From: Phascolarctobacterium sp.
GTDB taxonomy: Bacteria > Bacillota > Negativicutes > Acidaminococcales > Acidaminococcaceae
Direction: 5' to 3'
NCBI GenBank assembly: GCA_030523325.1
Contig: JAUNIS010000021.1
Coordinates: forward strand, 1 to 43,539
Length of the DNA: 43,539 nucleotides
In this document: piece by piece, positions 14,335-23,522 of the stretch
Position numbering within the stretch: the stretch's first letter is position 1
Layout of the letters: every line of letters starts with the position of its first letter
Notes under the pieces: generated by a model
Database searches by the model: none
What the model was told of the DNA's origin: nothing
What the model saw: only the letters and a program-made list of their open reading frames with translations
Made by a program: the position numbers and the translations under genes

Positions 14335-16388
14335 TGGAAATAATCTTAGCCGAGACTTTAGGATTTTGTTATGGTGTTAAGCGTGCCGTTGACCTGGCCC
14401 AGGAAGCTGGAAAAAATAAAGTTAATGGTGCAACTCTTGGACCTCTAATTCATAATCCACAATTAATTGCAGAACTTGCTAAGCAAGGCATTGCATGTTA
14501 CGACGATTTGTCCCAGTTTAAACCGGGACAGACAGTCATCATCCGGTCTCATGGTGTGGGCCCTGAAACTTATGAAAATGCCAAGGCTCTTGGCCTTGAT
14601 ATTTTAGATGCAACCTGTCCCAATGTCCGTTTGGCACAAAAAAAAGCCAAAGAATGTGCGGATGCTGGGTACCTTCCCATTATCGTTGGAGAAAAAAATC
14701 ATCCAGAAGTAAAAAGTATTTTAAAATGGGCAGGAAAAAACGGTATCTGTGTCGAAACTATAGAAGATACCTTTAATGTGCCACAAAGTGGACGTTATGG
14801 CGTAGTCATCCAAACAACTTTTGAGCTTGCTAAATTCGAAGCAATACTTAAGAGTTTACAAGAAACTCACCCAGGTGAGTATCGTGTAGAACGCACGATT
14901 TGTTTGGCAACAAGTAAACGTCAACAAGCTGCCGTTGAAATGGCCAAGCAATGTAGTACGGTTATCGTCATCGGCGGTAAAAGTAGTGCCAATACTCGTC
15001 ACTTACTCGATCTGGTGAAATCAATCTGTCCCAATAGTTATCACGTGGAGACTTACGCAGAGCTGGATCCAGCTTGGTTCAAAGGATCAAACAAAATCGG
15101 AATTACGGCTGGAGCTTCAACTCCTGACCGTTTAATTAAGGAGGCTTATAAAGCAATGGAAGAAATGAATTTTGAACAAATGCTCAACGCTATGGAGGAG
15201 GTAGAGGTTTTCCCTGGCAAGACCATCGTTGGTCATGTTGAGACCATGGATAATGACGGTATTTACGTATCTTTTGGCTATAGACATGAAGGCTTGATTC
15301 CTTACGCAGAATGGTCCAACCAAACTCCTGAAGAAATTCAAGCAACTGTAAAAGTTGGCGACGAAGTAGAAGCTCAAGTTATGAAATCTAACACCAAAAC
15401 TGAGTTCGTTCGTATGTCCAAAATTAAAGCAGAACGCGATTCCGCTTGGAAGAGTGTTGCACCTCTTGCTGAAGGTGAAAAACGTACTGCAACTGTAAAA
15501 GTTCTGCGCACCATCAAAAACAAAGCTAAAGGTACTGTTGGTCTGGCAGTATCCGTTGAAGGTGTTGAAGGCTTCATGCCTGCTTCTCATGTAAATCTGA
15601 AACGCGTTGAAGATTTCGAACAATATGTTGGTCAAGAATTAGAAGCAGAAATCATCGAAGTTGACCTTGACAAAAAACGTATCGTAACTTCTCGTCGTGA
15701 TCTTCTTAAAGCTGAAGCAGCTGCTAGTAAAAAAGCTAGAGAAGAAGCAAGAGAAGCTCGTCATCAACAATATCTTGCAGAACGTCAAGCTAAAAAGGAA
15801 GCTGCTTACGAACAAGTTGAAGAGGGTCAAGTTTACACTGGTGTTGTTAAGAAAATTGCTGAATTCGGTCTTTTCGTTGAAATCATGGACGGCTTGACAG
15901 GTCTTGTTCACAACACCGAGCTTTCTTGGGACCGCAAGGTTAAACCTGAAGATGTTGCAGAAGTTGGTCAAGAAGTTACCGTTCTCGTTAAATCCGTAGA
16001 CCGTGACAAAGATCGTGTTGCTCTCTCCATCAAAGCTACCCAAGAAGATCCTTGGAAGGTTGAAGCTTCTCAATTTAACGTTGGCGATATCTTGGAAGTT
16101 GAAGTTGTTCGTTTCCTCCAATTTGGTGCTATTGTTAAATTGAACGACAAAATCGAAGGCCTTGTTCACATTTCTGAAATCGCTCCTCAACGCATTGAAA
16201 AAGCTGATGACGTTCTGGAAATGGGTCAAAAGGTTATGGCTGAGATCATTAAGATGGATCTTGATGCTAAGAAGATTGGCTTGTCCATCAACAAAGTAAA
16301 TAAAGATGCAGAAAAAGCTGAAATGAGATCTTTCATGGGCGGCAAAAAAGGTAGCCTCAGCCAAAGCATCGAAATCGAAGCTAAATAA
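14334..16388 (+). CDS. ispH: HMBPP reductase (IspH) fused to four ribosomal-protein-S1 domains
   Basis: A 684-residue bifunctional protein. Residues 1-280 are IspH, the [4Fe-4S] enzyme that makes IPP and DMAPP in the last step of the MEP pathway; the three cluster Cys are C12 (FCYGVKRA), C95 (ATCPN) and C190 (ICLAT), with the substrate His in SHGVGPE and NHPEV. Four S1 RNA-binding repeats follow at about 292-359, 380-452, 496-565 and 582-648, separated by a charged linker (about 455-490). Such fusions are known in Clostridia and Negativicutes, where the S1 half is thought to serve as a bS1-like protein. Wording and codon choice change between halves, the S1 part using a narrower set of codons as highly expressed genes do. 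A possible internal start is listed separately. Confidence 0.96.
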   Translation: MEIILAETLGFCYGVKRAVDLAQEAGKNKVNGATLGPLIHNPQLIAELAKQGIACYDDLSQFKPGQTVIIRSHGVGPETYENAKALGLDILDATCPNVRLAQKKAKECADAGYLPIIVGEKNHPEVKSILKWAGKNGICVETIEDTFNVPQSGRYGVVIQTTFELAKFEAILKSLQETHPGEYRVERTICLATSKRQQAAVEMAKQCSTVIVIGGKSSANTRHLLDLVKSICPNSYHVETYAELDPAWFKGSNKIGITAGASTPDRLIKEAYKAMEEMNFEQMLNAMEEVEVFPGKTIVGHVETMDNDGIYVSFGYRHEGLIPYAEWSNQTPEEIQATVKVGDEVEAQVMKSNTKTEFVRMSKIKAERDSAWKSVAPLAEGEKRTATVKVLRTIKNKAKGTVGLAVSVEGVEGFMPASHVNLKRVEDFEQYVGQELEAEIIEVDLDKKRIVTSRRDLLKAEAAASKKAREEAREARHQQYLAERQAKKEAAYEQVEEGQVYTGVVKKIAEFGLFVEIMDGLTGLVHNTELSWDRKVKPEDVAEVGQEVTVLVKSVDRDKDRVALSIKATQEDPWKVEASQFNVGDILEVEVVRFLQFGAIVKLNDKIEGLVHISEIAPQRIEKADDVLEMGQKVMAEIIKMDLDAKKIGLSINKVNKDAEKAEMRSFMGGKKGSLSQSIEIEAK
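15138..15158 (+). promoter_or_regulatory. rpsA: Possible internal ribosome-binding site and start for free S1
   Basis: A strong Shine-Dalgarno match AAGGAGG (15138-15144) lies inside the ispH-rpsA gene, 11 bases before an in-frame ATG (15156) that is codon 275, exactly at the junction between the IspH and S1 parts. Starting there would give a separate protein of about 410 residues carrying all four S1 repeats. The site could also be chance, since it encodes K-E-A. Confidence 0.45.
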
Positions 16389-16405
16389 TTTTGGAGTTAA
16401 AAATT

Positions 16406-17464
16406 ATGCAACGTGCACAAAGAAAGCTTGCTCATATTAAATATGCTTTGGCTCTTGAAGATGGTCCTACATCTACGCACCTTGCAGACATTCGTTTCGT
16501 CCACAATTGTCTGCCGGAAATTTCTCCGGCAGACATTGATTTATCATGTGAAATTTTAGGCAAACAATTACGTTTGCCTTTTTTCATTGATTCAATCACT
16601 GGTGGAGCGCAAGAGGTCGCAAGAATTAATCGAGATTTAGCCGAAGTCGCTTCAATTCTCGGCTGCGGCATTGCTTCTGGCTCTGAATATGGAGCTGTCC
16701 ATAATGAGGGCGTAGATCTTTCTTCCTATAAAATAATAAGAGAGACCAATCCTTGCGGTTTTGTCCTTGGAAATATCAGTGGACAAGCAACAACTAGTGA
16801 AGCACAAAAAGCTATTGACTTGCTTGAAGCTGATGCTTTAGAAATTCATCTCAATGTTGCGCAAGAGTTATTCATGGCTGAAGGTGACCGTGACTTCTCA
16901 AAAATTTTAGAAAACATTTCTGCTATCATTAAGTCAGTAAGTGTGCCCGTCATTATTAAAGAAACTGGCTGCGGCATTGCTTACGAGGAATACGTTCGCT
17001 TTGAAAAGTGCGGAGCAAAATTTTTCAACTGCGCAGGAGCAGGTGGAACTAATTTTATCGCTATCGAGGCTGCTCGTACTGGTAAAGACCCAAGGGATAT
17101 GTTGGCTTGGGGTCACCCGACTTGTTGGTCTCTTTTAGATGCTCATGATGTTTTGCAAGAAGCATCTGTTTATTTTGCATCTGGAGGTATTCGCACGGGA
17201 CTTGACATTGCTAAAGCGTTTGCACTTGGTGCAAGTGCAATTGGAATCGCTGGTCCTATTTTAAAAGCTGTGCAAGCTGGCGGAGTTCAAGCTGGAGTAG
17301 ATTATTTACAATGCTTAGCTAACGAACTAAAAAATATTATGACGCTTTTAAATGTGCGCAAGGTAAGTGAATTAAAAAATGTTCCGCTTATGATTTTGGG
17401 TGAGACCAAGGATTATTGTGTCTTTAGAAATTATGGGCTTGATAAATTGCAACGTTCTCGTTAA
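16406..17464 (+). CDS. fni: Type 2 isopentenyl-diphosphate delta-isomerase
   Basis: An FMN- and NADPH-dependent enzyme that interconverts IPP and DMAPP, the products of IspH encoded just upstream. The 352-residue reading has the IDI-2 blocks FFIDSITGGAQEVARINRDL, SGSEYGAV, LEIHLNVAQELFM followed by EGDR-F, KETGCGIA, GAGGTNF-AIEAAR, and the phosphate-binding SGGIRTGLDIAKA-type segment with ALGASAIGIAGP. I set the start at ATG 16406 with TTGGAG (16391-16396) as the ribosome-binding site; the frame extends upstream only through a TTG that is part of that site. It is the last gene of the rluB-fni operon, and a hairpin terminator follows. Confidence 0.95.
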   Translation: MQRAQRKLAHIKYALALEDGPTSTHLADIRFVHNCLPEISPADIDLSCEILGKQLRLPFFIDSITGGAQEVARINRDLAEVASILGCGIASGSEYGAVHNEGVDLSSYKIIRETNPCGFVLGNISGQATTSEAQKAIDLLEADALEIHLNVAQELFMAEGDRDFSKILENISAIIKSVSVPVIIKETGCGIAYEEYVRFEKCGAKFFNCAGAGGTNFIAIEAARTGKDPRDMLAWGHPTCWSLLDAHDVLQEASVYFASGGIRTGLDIAKAFALGASAIGIAGPILKAVQAGGVQAGVDYLQCLANELKNIMTLLNVRKVSELKNVPLMILGETKDYCVFRNYGLDKLQRSR

Positions 17465-17498
17465 TTTATAAACAAAAATTAAAAATGTTGTCTATATT

Positions 17499-17540
17499 AA
17501 AGCATCTGATTTCTCTTCGAGAGATTTTGGATGCTTTTAA
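17499..17540 (+). terminator. Rho-independent terminator after fni
   Basis: AAAGCATC (17499-17506) pairs with GATGCTTT (17530-17537), with an inner CTC-TTCGA-GAG stem-loop, followed by TTTTAATTT. It ends the long rluB-fni operon. Confidence 0.85.
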
Positions 17541-17616
17541 TTTACATTGTTAAAAAAATTTTTGTAAAGTTTTACAAATTAGTAAGCAATTTCCAACAAA
17601 AATCTTTTTAGTACAA

Positions 17617-17645
17617 TTGTTTTTTGGATAAAGACATTGTATAAT
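17617..17645 (+). promoter_or_regulatory. Sigma-70-type promoter for the threonine-branch genes
   Basis: TTGTTT (17617-17622) and TATAAT (17640-17645) are spaced by 17 bases. It lies 48 bases before the ACT-domain gene. I see no T-box or other leader structure between it and the start codon. Confidence 0.75.
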
Positions 17646-17693
17646 AAAGTAGTAAAATGATTTTGTTATTTTTACCGAAAGGAGATTATAAAC

Positions 17694-18137
17694 ATGGAAG
17701 AAAAAAACACATTCTACTTGGTAAGAGAAGAGATTCTGCCCGAGGCTATTAAAAAAACCATTCGTGTTAAAGAAGTTTTAAAACGTGGAGAAGTTCGAAC
17801 TATTAATGAGGCTGTCGAAAAGATGGGCCTCAGCCGTAGTGCATATTACAAATATAAAGATTACGTATTTCCGTTTTATGAAGCAAGTAAAGAAAAAATC
17901 GTTACTCTTTCTTTACTGCTGGAACATAAATCCGGTGTTTTAAGTCGCGTTCTCAATACCGTTGCTGATCATAGCGGCAGCATTATGACGATTAATCAAG
18001 GTATTCCTTTGCAAGGCGTGGCTAATACAACTATTTCTATCGAAACTAAAAATTTAACTGTAGACCTGGAAGCACTTCTTGACAAGCTACGCATGATTGA
18101 CGGCGTACGTCGTTTAGAAGTTCTTGGTCAAGTTTAA
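17694..18137 (+). CDS. ACT-domain regulatory protein of the UPF0735/PheB family
   Basis: The 147-residue protein has a short N-terminal helix-turn-helix-like part (TINEAVEKMGLSRSAYYKY, about 39-57) and a C-terminal ACT domain (about 70-145, LSLLLEHKSGVLSRVLNTVA), the module that binds amino acids. It matches the UPF0735 family named after PheB of Bacillus, often found beside hom and thrB as here. A role as an amino-acid-responsive regulator of the threonine branch is plausible from the domains and position but not proven. It has a good AAAGGAG ribosome-binding site and its own promoter. Confidence 0.9.
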   Translation: MEEKNTFYLVREEILPEAIKKTIRVKEVLKRGEVRTINEAVEKMGLSRSAYYKYKDYVFPFYEASKEKIVTLSLLLEHKSGVLSRVLNTVADHSGSIMTINQGIPLQGVANTTISIETKNLTVDLEALLDKLRMIDGVRRLEVLGQV

Positions 18138-18151
18138 TATCAACGTCCGTG

Positions 18152-18181
18152 TTAGTTCATCTGTGTCATCGGCTGAACTAA
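18152..18181 (+). other. Perfect 8-bp inverted repeat between the ACT gene and hom
   Basis: TTAGTTCA (18152-18159) and TGAACTAA (18174-18181) are perfectly complementary around a 14-base loop. No T-run follows, so it is not a standard terminator. It may be an RNA stem that tunes hom expression or an operator. Confidence 0.55.
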
Positions 18182-18220
18182 TCCGAATATTTTGAACTTG
18201 AAGAATATTGGAGATTTAAA

Positions 18221-19522
18221 ATGAAAGATTTTATTAACGTAGGCCTCTTGGGCTCTGGCACTGTCGGTGGCGGTGTAATTAAAGTTTTAGAAAATAATGG
18301 CGAGATGATAGCTCGTAAGGTTGGCAAGGCTATTAAGGTTACCAAGGTTTTTGGTCGTAACATTGAAAAAATGTCTGCTAATTACGGTGATGCTTATCAA
18401 TATACTACTAATGTTGATGATATTTTAGAAGATTCCGAGATTGATATTGTCGTAGAACTCATCGGTCGTGAACATCCTGCTATGGATTACATGGCTAAGG
18501 CTTTGGAACATGGCAAACAGGTTGTAACTGCTAACAAGGACGTTATCGCTCATTACGGAAAAAAACTTTTTGATATTGCAGGTCGACATAATGCTGATAT
18601 TATGTTTGAAGGTGCCGTATGTGGTGGTATTCCTATCCTTGGACCTATGAAGAGCTCCATGGCTGCCAACGAAATTCAAAGCATTATGGGTATTGTTAAT
18701 GGTACAACCAACTACATGCTTTCGAAAATGACTGATGAAGGCCTTGACTATGCTTCCGTTTTGAAAGAGGCTCAAGAAAAAGGTTTTGCTGAATCGGATC
18801 CTACTGCCGATGTTGGTGGCTTTGACGCCGCTCGTAAGGCTGTAATTTTAGCATCCATCGCTTTTAATATGCCTATTAGTATGAACGATGTTGATATTGA
18901 TGGCATCGAAAAGGTTGATGCTTGTGATATTGAATATGCTTCTCGCTTGGGTTATGTTGTAAAGCTGTTGGCTATTGCGAAAAACGATCCAGAGAATGGC
19001 GTATCTATTAGTGTAAGTCCGACCATGATTCCGAAAAAACATCCTCTTGCAAGTGTAGGAGGAGCATATAACGCAGTCTTTGTTAATGGCGATGCAATTG
19101 GCGAAGCTATGTTCTTAGGTCTTGGTGCAGGTCGTTTTCCGACTGCAAGCTCAGTTGTAGGCGATATCATGGAAGCTGCTCGTAATCTTATTAATAACGA
19201 TAAGGGTCGCATTGGTTTCACTTGCTATAAGGAAAAGCAAATTTGTCCCGCGGAAAAAAATGTTTATCCGTCCTATATTCGTCTCTCTGTTTTGGATAAA
19301 CCTGGTGTACTGGCAGCTATTGCTTCTGTCTTCGGTTCTCAAAGCGTAAGTATTCGTAACGTTATCCAAACTAACGAACAAGGCAAGACTGCTGATTTAG
19401 TATTTATTACTCATGCCGTTTCTCAAGCTAATTTGAAAATGGCTCTACAAATCCTAGAAGTACTGCCGGTTGTTGATAAAATTTCCTGCATTATTCGTGT
19501 AGAAGATTCTAGTAATAATTAA
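18221..19522 (+). CDS. hom: Homoserine dehydrogenase
   Basis: Reduces aspartate semialdehyde to homoserine with NAD(P)H, the branch-point step to threonine and methionine. The 433-residue protein has an N-terminal Rossmann motif GLLGSGTVGGGV (8-19), the catalytic-region blocks VTANKDVIA, FEGAVCGGIPILGPMKSS and MGIVNGTTNYMLSKM, the signature GFAESDPTADVGGFDAARK, and a C-terminal ACT domain (from about 350, LSVLDKPGVLAAIASVFG) that usually mediates threonine feedback inhibition. The length is normal for the monofunctional enzyme; there is no fused aspartate kinase. A GGAGA ribosome-binding site lies upstream, and thrB follows by 14 bases. Confidence 0.97.
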   Translation: MKDFINVGLLGSGTVGGGVIKVLENNGEMIARKVGKAIKVTKVFGRNIEKMSANYGDAYQYTTNVDDILEDSEIDIVVELIGREHPAMDYMAKALEHGKQVVTANKDVIAHYGKKLFDIAGRHNADIMFEGAVCGGIPILGPMKSSMAANEIQSIMGIVNGTTNYMLSKMTDEGLDYASVLKEAQEKGFAESDPTADVGGFDAARKAVILASIAFNMPISMNDVDIDGIEKVDACDIEYASRLGYVVKLLAIAKNDPENGVSISVSPTMIPKKHPLASVGGAYNAVFVNGDAIGEAMFLGLGAGRFPTASSVVGDIMEAARNLINNDKGRIGFTCYKEKQICPAEKNVYPSYIRLSVLDKPGVLAAIASVFGSQSVSIRNVIQTNEQGKTADLVFITHAVSQANLKMALQILEVLPVVDKISCIIRVEDSSNN

Positions 19523-19536
19523 AGGAGATTATTGTT

Positions 19537-20448
19537 TTGAAAAGTGTAACCTTGAGAGTACCTGCAACAAGTGCCAACTGCGGTCCTGGCTTTGACACTC
19601 TTGGTCTTGCGTGTACTTATTATAATGAAGTAACCTACGAAATCACCGAAGACCGTGGCTTCAAGCTGGAGGTTGAAGGTGAGGGCTCCGAATATTTAAA
19701 ACCTCATGGACGAAATCTTGCTTTCTTAAGCTTTTTCCGTGTATGGAATGCTGTGCATGATAACGTACGCATTGGCTTAAAGATTATTATGAAAAATCGC
19801 ATCCCTATGAGTCGTGGTATGGGCTCAAGCTCGGCGGCAATTGTCGCTGGTCTTTACGCAGCCAATTGTCTGTGCGATAATCATTTTAGCAAAGACGAGC
19901 TCTTAAACATGGCAACGGAAATTGAGGGACATCCTGATAATGTTGCTCCGGCCTTATACGGTGGCTTTACCATTAGTTTTATGCAAGGGGACAAGGCTCA
20001 CACGCTAAAAATCATTCCAGAAAAACCGCTGAAATTTATAGCTGTTGTTCCTGACAGAAAATTAGCAACAAGTCTTGCTCGTGCAGCCCTACCTAAAGAG
20101 GTTCCTCACAAGGACGCAGTGTTTAACTCTTCTCACGCTTGCCTTCTTGTTGGTGCACTCATGAGCGGTAAGTATGAATACATTGGCGAGGCTTTAGAGG
20201 ATAAGTTGCATCAACCGTATCGTGCTCATCTTATTCCTGGTCTGTACGATGTATTTGCTGCGGCTAAAAAAGCTGGCGCGTATAACGGTATTATTTCCGG
20301 TGCTGGTTCTACCATTATGGCATATGCGCCAATCGACGCCGACCATGAAGCCATTGCTCAAGCTATGATGGCTGCTCTCGAGGCTAAAGGTGAGACTGGT
20401 GTTTATCATATCCTTGATTTAGATACCGAAGGCGTGAAAGAAATTTAA
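19537..20448 (+). CDS. thrB: Homoserine kinase
   Basis: Phosphorylates homoserine, giving the substrate of threonine synthase. The 303-residue GHMP-family kinase has the N-terminal VPATSANCGPGFDTLGLA, the ATP-binding loop MSRGMGSSSAAIVAGL, EGHPDNVAPALYGG, and the C-terminal SGAGST motif. The start is a TTG: AAAGGAG (19521-19527) lies 9 bases upstream and the family's N-terminal sequence begins right after it, so a later start is not credible. Threonine synthase (thrC) is not in the window. Confidence 0.96.
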   Translation: MKSVTLRVPATSANCGPGFDTLGLACTYYNEVTYEITEDRGFKLEVEGEGSEYLKPHGRNLAFLSFFRVWNAVHDNVRIGLKIIMKNRIPMSRGMGSSSAAIVAGLYAANCLCDNHFSKDELLNMATEIEGHPDNVAPALYGGFTISFMQGDKAHTLKIIPEKPLKFIAVVPDRKLATSLARAALPKEVPHKDAVFNSSHACLLVGALMSGKYEYIGEALEDKLHQPYRAHLIPGLYDVFAAAKKAGAYNGIISGAGSTIMAYAPIDADHEAIAQAMMAALEAKGETGVYHILDLDTEGVKEI

Positions 20449-20491
20449 TTTTTTTCTTTGTGTAATCTGTTATATTTGCGTGGTGATGACG

Positions 20492-23324
20492 ATGATAAAA
20501 AAACAATCTGAGAAGATTATTTTTGTGCTGTTGACAATTTTTATACTTCTCTTGACCGTTGTTTCTTACGCAGCAAAACCAACTGAGCAAAAAATAGTTC
20601 GTATTGGTTATTACGACCAGCTCTATTTTGAAGAGGGCAAGGACGAAAATTCCATCAAAAAAAGGCTATGCCTACGAGTACTATCAAAATCTATCCTACT
20701 ATACAGGCTGGAAATATGAATACGTTTACGGTAAATACGGCGATTTATATAATAAGCTTTTGGCAGGGGAAATAGATTTTTTAGCCGGACTCGCGAAGAC
20801 GCCTGAGCGAGAAGGTTTGTTAAGCTATCCTGATTTACCCATGGGCAATGAAAGCTATGTTTTTTTGAAACGCAGCAACGATACGACTATTAATTCAAGC
20901 GCTTCCACTTTAGAAGGAAAAAAATTCGGCGCTCTTGAAGGAGCCATGCTCTCTGTACTAACTCAGTATTTTGCTGACAACAAGATTAACGGACAGATTA
21001 TTAAATACAATAGCATGGAAGAGCGGGATAATGATTTATTATCCGGCAAGTTAGACGTCGTCATCGCGGAAGATAATTCTGGTAATCATGATGGTTTGTC
21101 GGCTTTCGCTAGAGCGGGACAAAATAATTATTACATTGTTGTAAATATCAAGCGTCCCGATCTTCTTAAAGAATTAAATCAGGCGCAATTACAATTAAGT
21201 CTGGACAATCCTTCGTACATTGCCTACTACACAAATAAATATATTCGCGATACTGCATCAAGAGCTACCTTTACGGAAGAGGAACTAAATTGGCTCCAAA
21301 ACCATAAAGAATTGCGCATTGGTTACATGAACAATTATCTTCCTTATTGCATCACGGATGAGAATGGTCATGTGGTCGGTGCTATTACAGATATTACCGA
21401 AAAAATTTTAGACAGCTTGCGTCTTACAGGTAAGTTAAAAGTATCGTACAAGGGGTATAACGATTTCGAATCCTTGTCCATAGACTTACAAGACAATAAG
21501 CTAGACGTTATTTTCCCTGTAGATATCGACAATTGGACTGCAGAAAAATTAAATCTTTTTGCGTCCCATGGAGTTATCTCTAGTTCATCTGACGTAGTTT
21601 ATAAAGACGACGACAAGCTGAAAAATTTAAAAATACTCGCTAATCCGCTAGGAAATTATCTTGTTGATAATTACGGCAAACGCGTTTATCCTGACGCAAA
21701 AATTCTTTATTGCAAGGATATTTTCGAGTGCCTGGATAAAGTAAAATCCGGTGAGGCGGATGCCGTTTTACTCAACGGCTTAAGAACATACAATCTTATT
21801 CGCAAAAGCGAGTATGCGAATCTCAAGGTACGCAGGACCGAGCCGGTTTTTATTGTCGGTTATGGCGTGCTCCACGGCAACAAAGAATTATTAGGAATTA
21901 TTAATCGTGGACTTTCTTTGATTGATCCCACCATGACGCAAACGGCAACGGAAAAATATATCGCCTTGATGGGTAAGCCTTCCTTCCGTGATTTTCTTAC
22001 GGAAAATAGTATTTATCTCATCGCTTTTCTGCTCCTAGTTGTCGGTGCTTTATTCACTTCTACGTTTCTTACTAATCGTGCTTTGAAAAAAGTTAATAAG
22101 TCTCAAGAGGAAGTATTGGTATACCAAAAAGCATTAGAAGCTGCCTTAGAGGACGCGGAGCAAGCTAACAAGGCGAAAACAGTTTTCCTCAACAATATGA
22201 GTCACGATATCCGTACACCTATGAATGCGATTATAGGTTTTACTGCTCTAGCAGTCTCTCATCTTGATAACAAGGGCCAGGTAAAAGATTATTTAGGTAA
22301 AATTCAAACCTCGAGTAATTATTTACTTTCTTTAATTAACGATGTCTTAGATATGAGCCGTATCGAAAGCGGCAAGGTAACCATCGTCGAAGGGCCCGTA
22401 CATCTTGCAACGATAACTCAAGACCTGCAAAACTTTGTGCAGGCCGATATCACGTCCAAACACATTGATTTTAAAATCGATACCGAGCAAGTAGTTAACA
22501 AAGATTTTATTTGCGACCATTTACGATTGAATCAAGTTTTATTAAATATTCTTTCTAACGCAGTAAAATTTACAAAACCCGGTGGGAAAATCACTTTAAG
22601 AGTTCTGGAGTTAGATGGAGCTCCTGATGGTCTTGCTACCTACGAATTCCACATCAAGGATACAGGTATTGGTATCAGCGAAGAATTCCAAAAGCATATT
22701 TTCGAATCCTTTACCAGAGAAGAAACTGCTACCGTTAGTGGTATCCAAGGTTCTGGCTTAGGCATGGCCATCACGAAACGTATTGTTGATATGATGGACG
22801 GCACCATCGAGGTCGAAAGTGAGCAGGGCAAAGGGACTGAGTTTATCGTAACCTTTACTTTCAAAATTGCTGATAAAGATGCTCAGTTCGAAGAAGCTCA
22901 TCAAATGCTCACCGAGGAAAGCTTGGATAGCACGAAGGAGCAAGCATCAGGCAAGAGAATTCTTTTGGTTGAAGATAACGAACTGAATCAAGAGATTGCC
23001 ATTAGTATTTTGACCGAATTTGGGTTTGATGTCGAGGTTGCTAATGATGGTTCTGTTGCCGTCCAAAAGCTTTCCGAGGCTAATCCAGAATACTACGATT
23101 TCATTCTCATGGATATTCAGATGCCCATCATGAATGGTTACGAGGCAACAAGAACTATTCGCAGGATGAAAAATAGAGACAAGGCTAACATTCCTATTCT
23201 CGCCATGACGGCCGATGCTTTCGAAGAAGATAAGCAAAAGGCTTTGGCTGCTGGTATGAATGGTCACATCGCTAAGCCCATCGATCCTGAAGAATTGTTA
23301 AAGTCGATCAAAGAATTTTTATAA
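20492..23324 (+). CDS. EvgS/BvgS-like hybrid sensor histidine kinase, reading frame broken by one base
   Basis: Two adjacent open frames together encode one protein. The first (20492 to the A7 tract) gives a signal/anchor segment (KIIFVLLTIFILLLTVVSYA) and the start of a periplasmic solute-binding domain (VRIGYYDQLYFEEGKDE). The second continues it as GYAYEYYQNLSYYTGWKYEY. Dropping one A at 20657-20663 restores a 943-residue protein: two tandem SBP_bac_3 sensor domains (about 35-250 and 265-480), a membrane helix (about 505-525), HisKA with [12 protein letters not shown] (H571), an ATPase domain (DTGIGI, GSGLGMAI) and a receiver with MDIQMPIMNG (D874). The sensor would respond to a periplasmic ligand. 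As printed, only an N-terminal piece or a leaderless product from an internal start could be made. GTG 20480 and ATG 20486 are alternative starts. Confidence 0.85.
20657..20663 (+). other. A7 homopolymer at the kinase frame break
   Basis: The frame changes at a run of seven A residues between TCCATC and GGCTATGCC. Six A residues would read S-I-K-K-G-Y-A-Y in one frame. This is the place for a replication-slippage mutation, polymerase slippage or a sequencing error. Confidence 0.85.
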
Positions 23325-23362
23325 ATACAAATTATTCATAAAAAATATTTTGTATTTAATTG

Positions 23363-23391
23363 TTGACAACTGATACAACATCTAGTATAAT
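23363..23391 (+). promoter_or_regulatory. Consensus sigma-70 promoter of tRNA-Pro
   Basis: TTGACA (23363-23368) and TATAAT (23386-23391) match both consensus boxes exactly with 17-base spacing. Transcription would begin a few bases before the tRNA at 23405. Confidence 0.92.
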
Positions 23392-23404
23392 ATCACTTGT
23401 CGTT

Positions 23405-23481
23405 CGGGGCGTGGCTCAGCTTGGTAGAGCGCTTCCTTGGGGTGGAAGAGGTCGTGGGTTCGAATCCCGCCGCTCCGACCA
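23405..23481 (+). tRNA. tRNA-Pro, anticodon GGG
   Basis: A full cloverleaf can be folded. The acceptor stem CGGGGCG (23405-23411) pairs with CGCTCCG (23471-23477) with one G-U pair; the D stem is GCTC/GAGC; the anticodon stem CTTCC/GGAAG encloses TTGGGGT, giving anticodon GGG, which reads proline codons CCC and CCU; the T loop is TTCGAAT. The discriminator A and an encoded CCA end (23479-23481) are present. It stands alone with its own promoter and terminator. Confidence 0.95.
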
Positions 23482-23494
23482 TATAGAATGACTG

Positions 23495-23522
23495 GGCTCT
23501 TGCGAAAGCAGGAGCCTTTTTT
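23495..23522 (+). terminator. Rho-independent terminator after tRNA-Pro
   Basis: GGCTCTTGC (23495-23503), a GAAA tetraloop and GCAGGAGCC (23508-23516) form a nine-pair stem with one T-G pair, followed by six T residues. Confidence 0.92.

Noticed and set aside
15132..16364. Long minus-strand open frames opposite the S1 half
   Set aside because: They are shadows produced by the biased codon use of the S1 repeats; no ribosome-binding sites or recognisable domains.
17646..17693. T-box or riboswitch leader before the threonine genes
   Set aside because: The leader is under 50 bases and shows no specifier loop or T-box sequence.
20604..23324. Complete kinase gene starting at 20604
   Set aside because: That start lies upstream of the frame break but in the wrong frame for the signal peptide and the first sensor strand; the first 20 or so residues it gives are out-of-frame translation.
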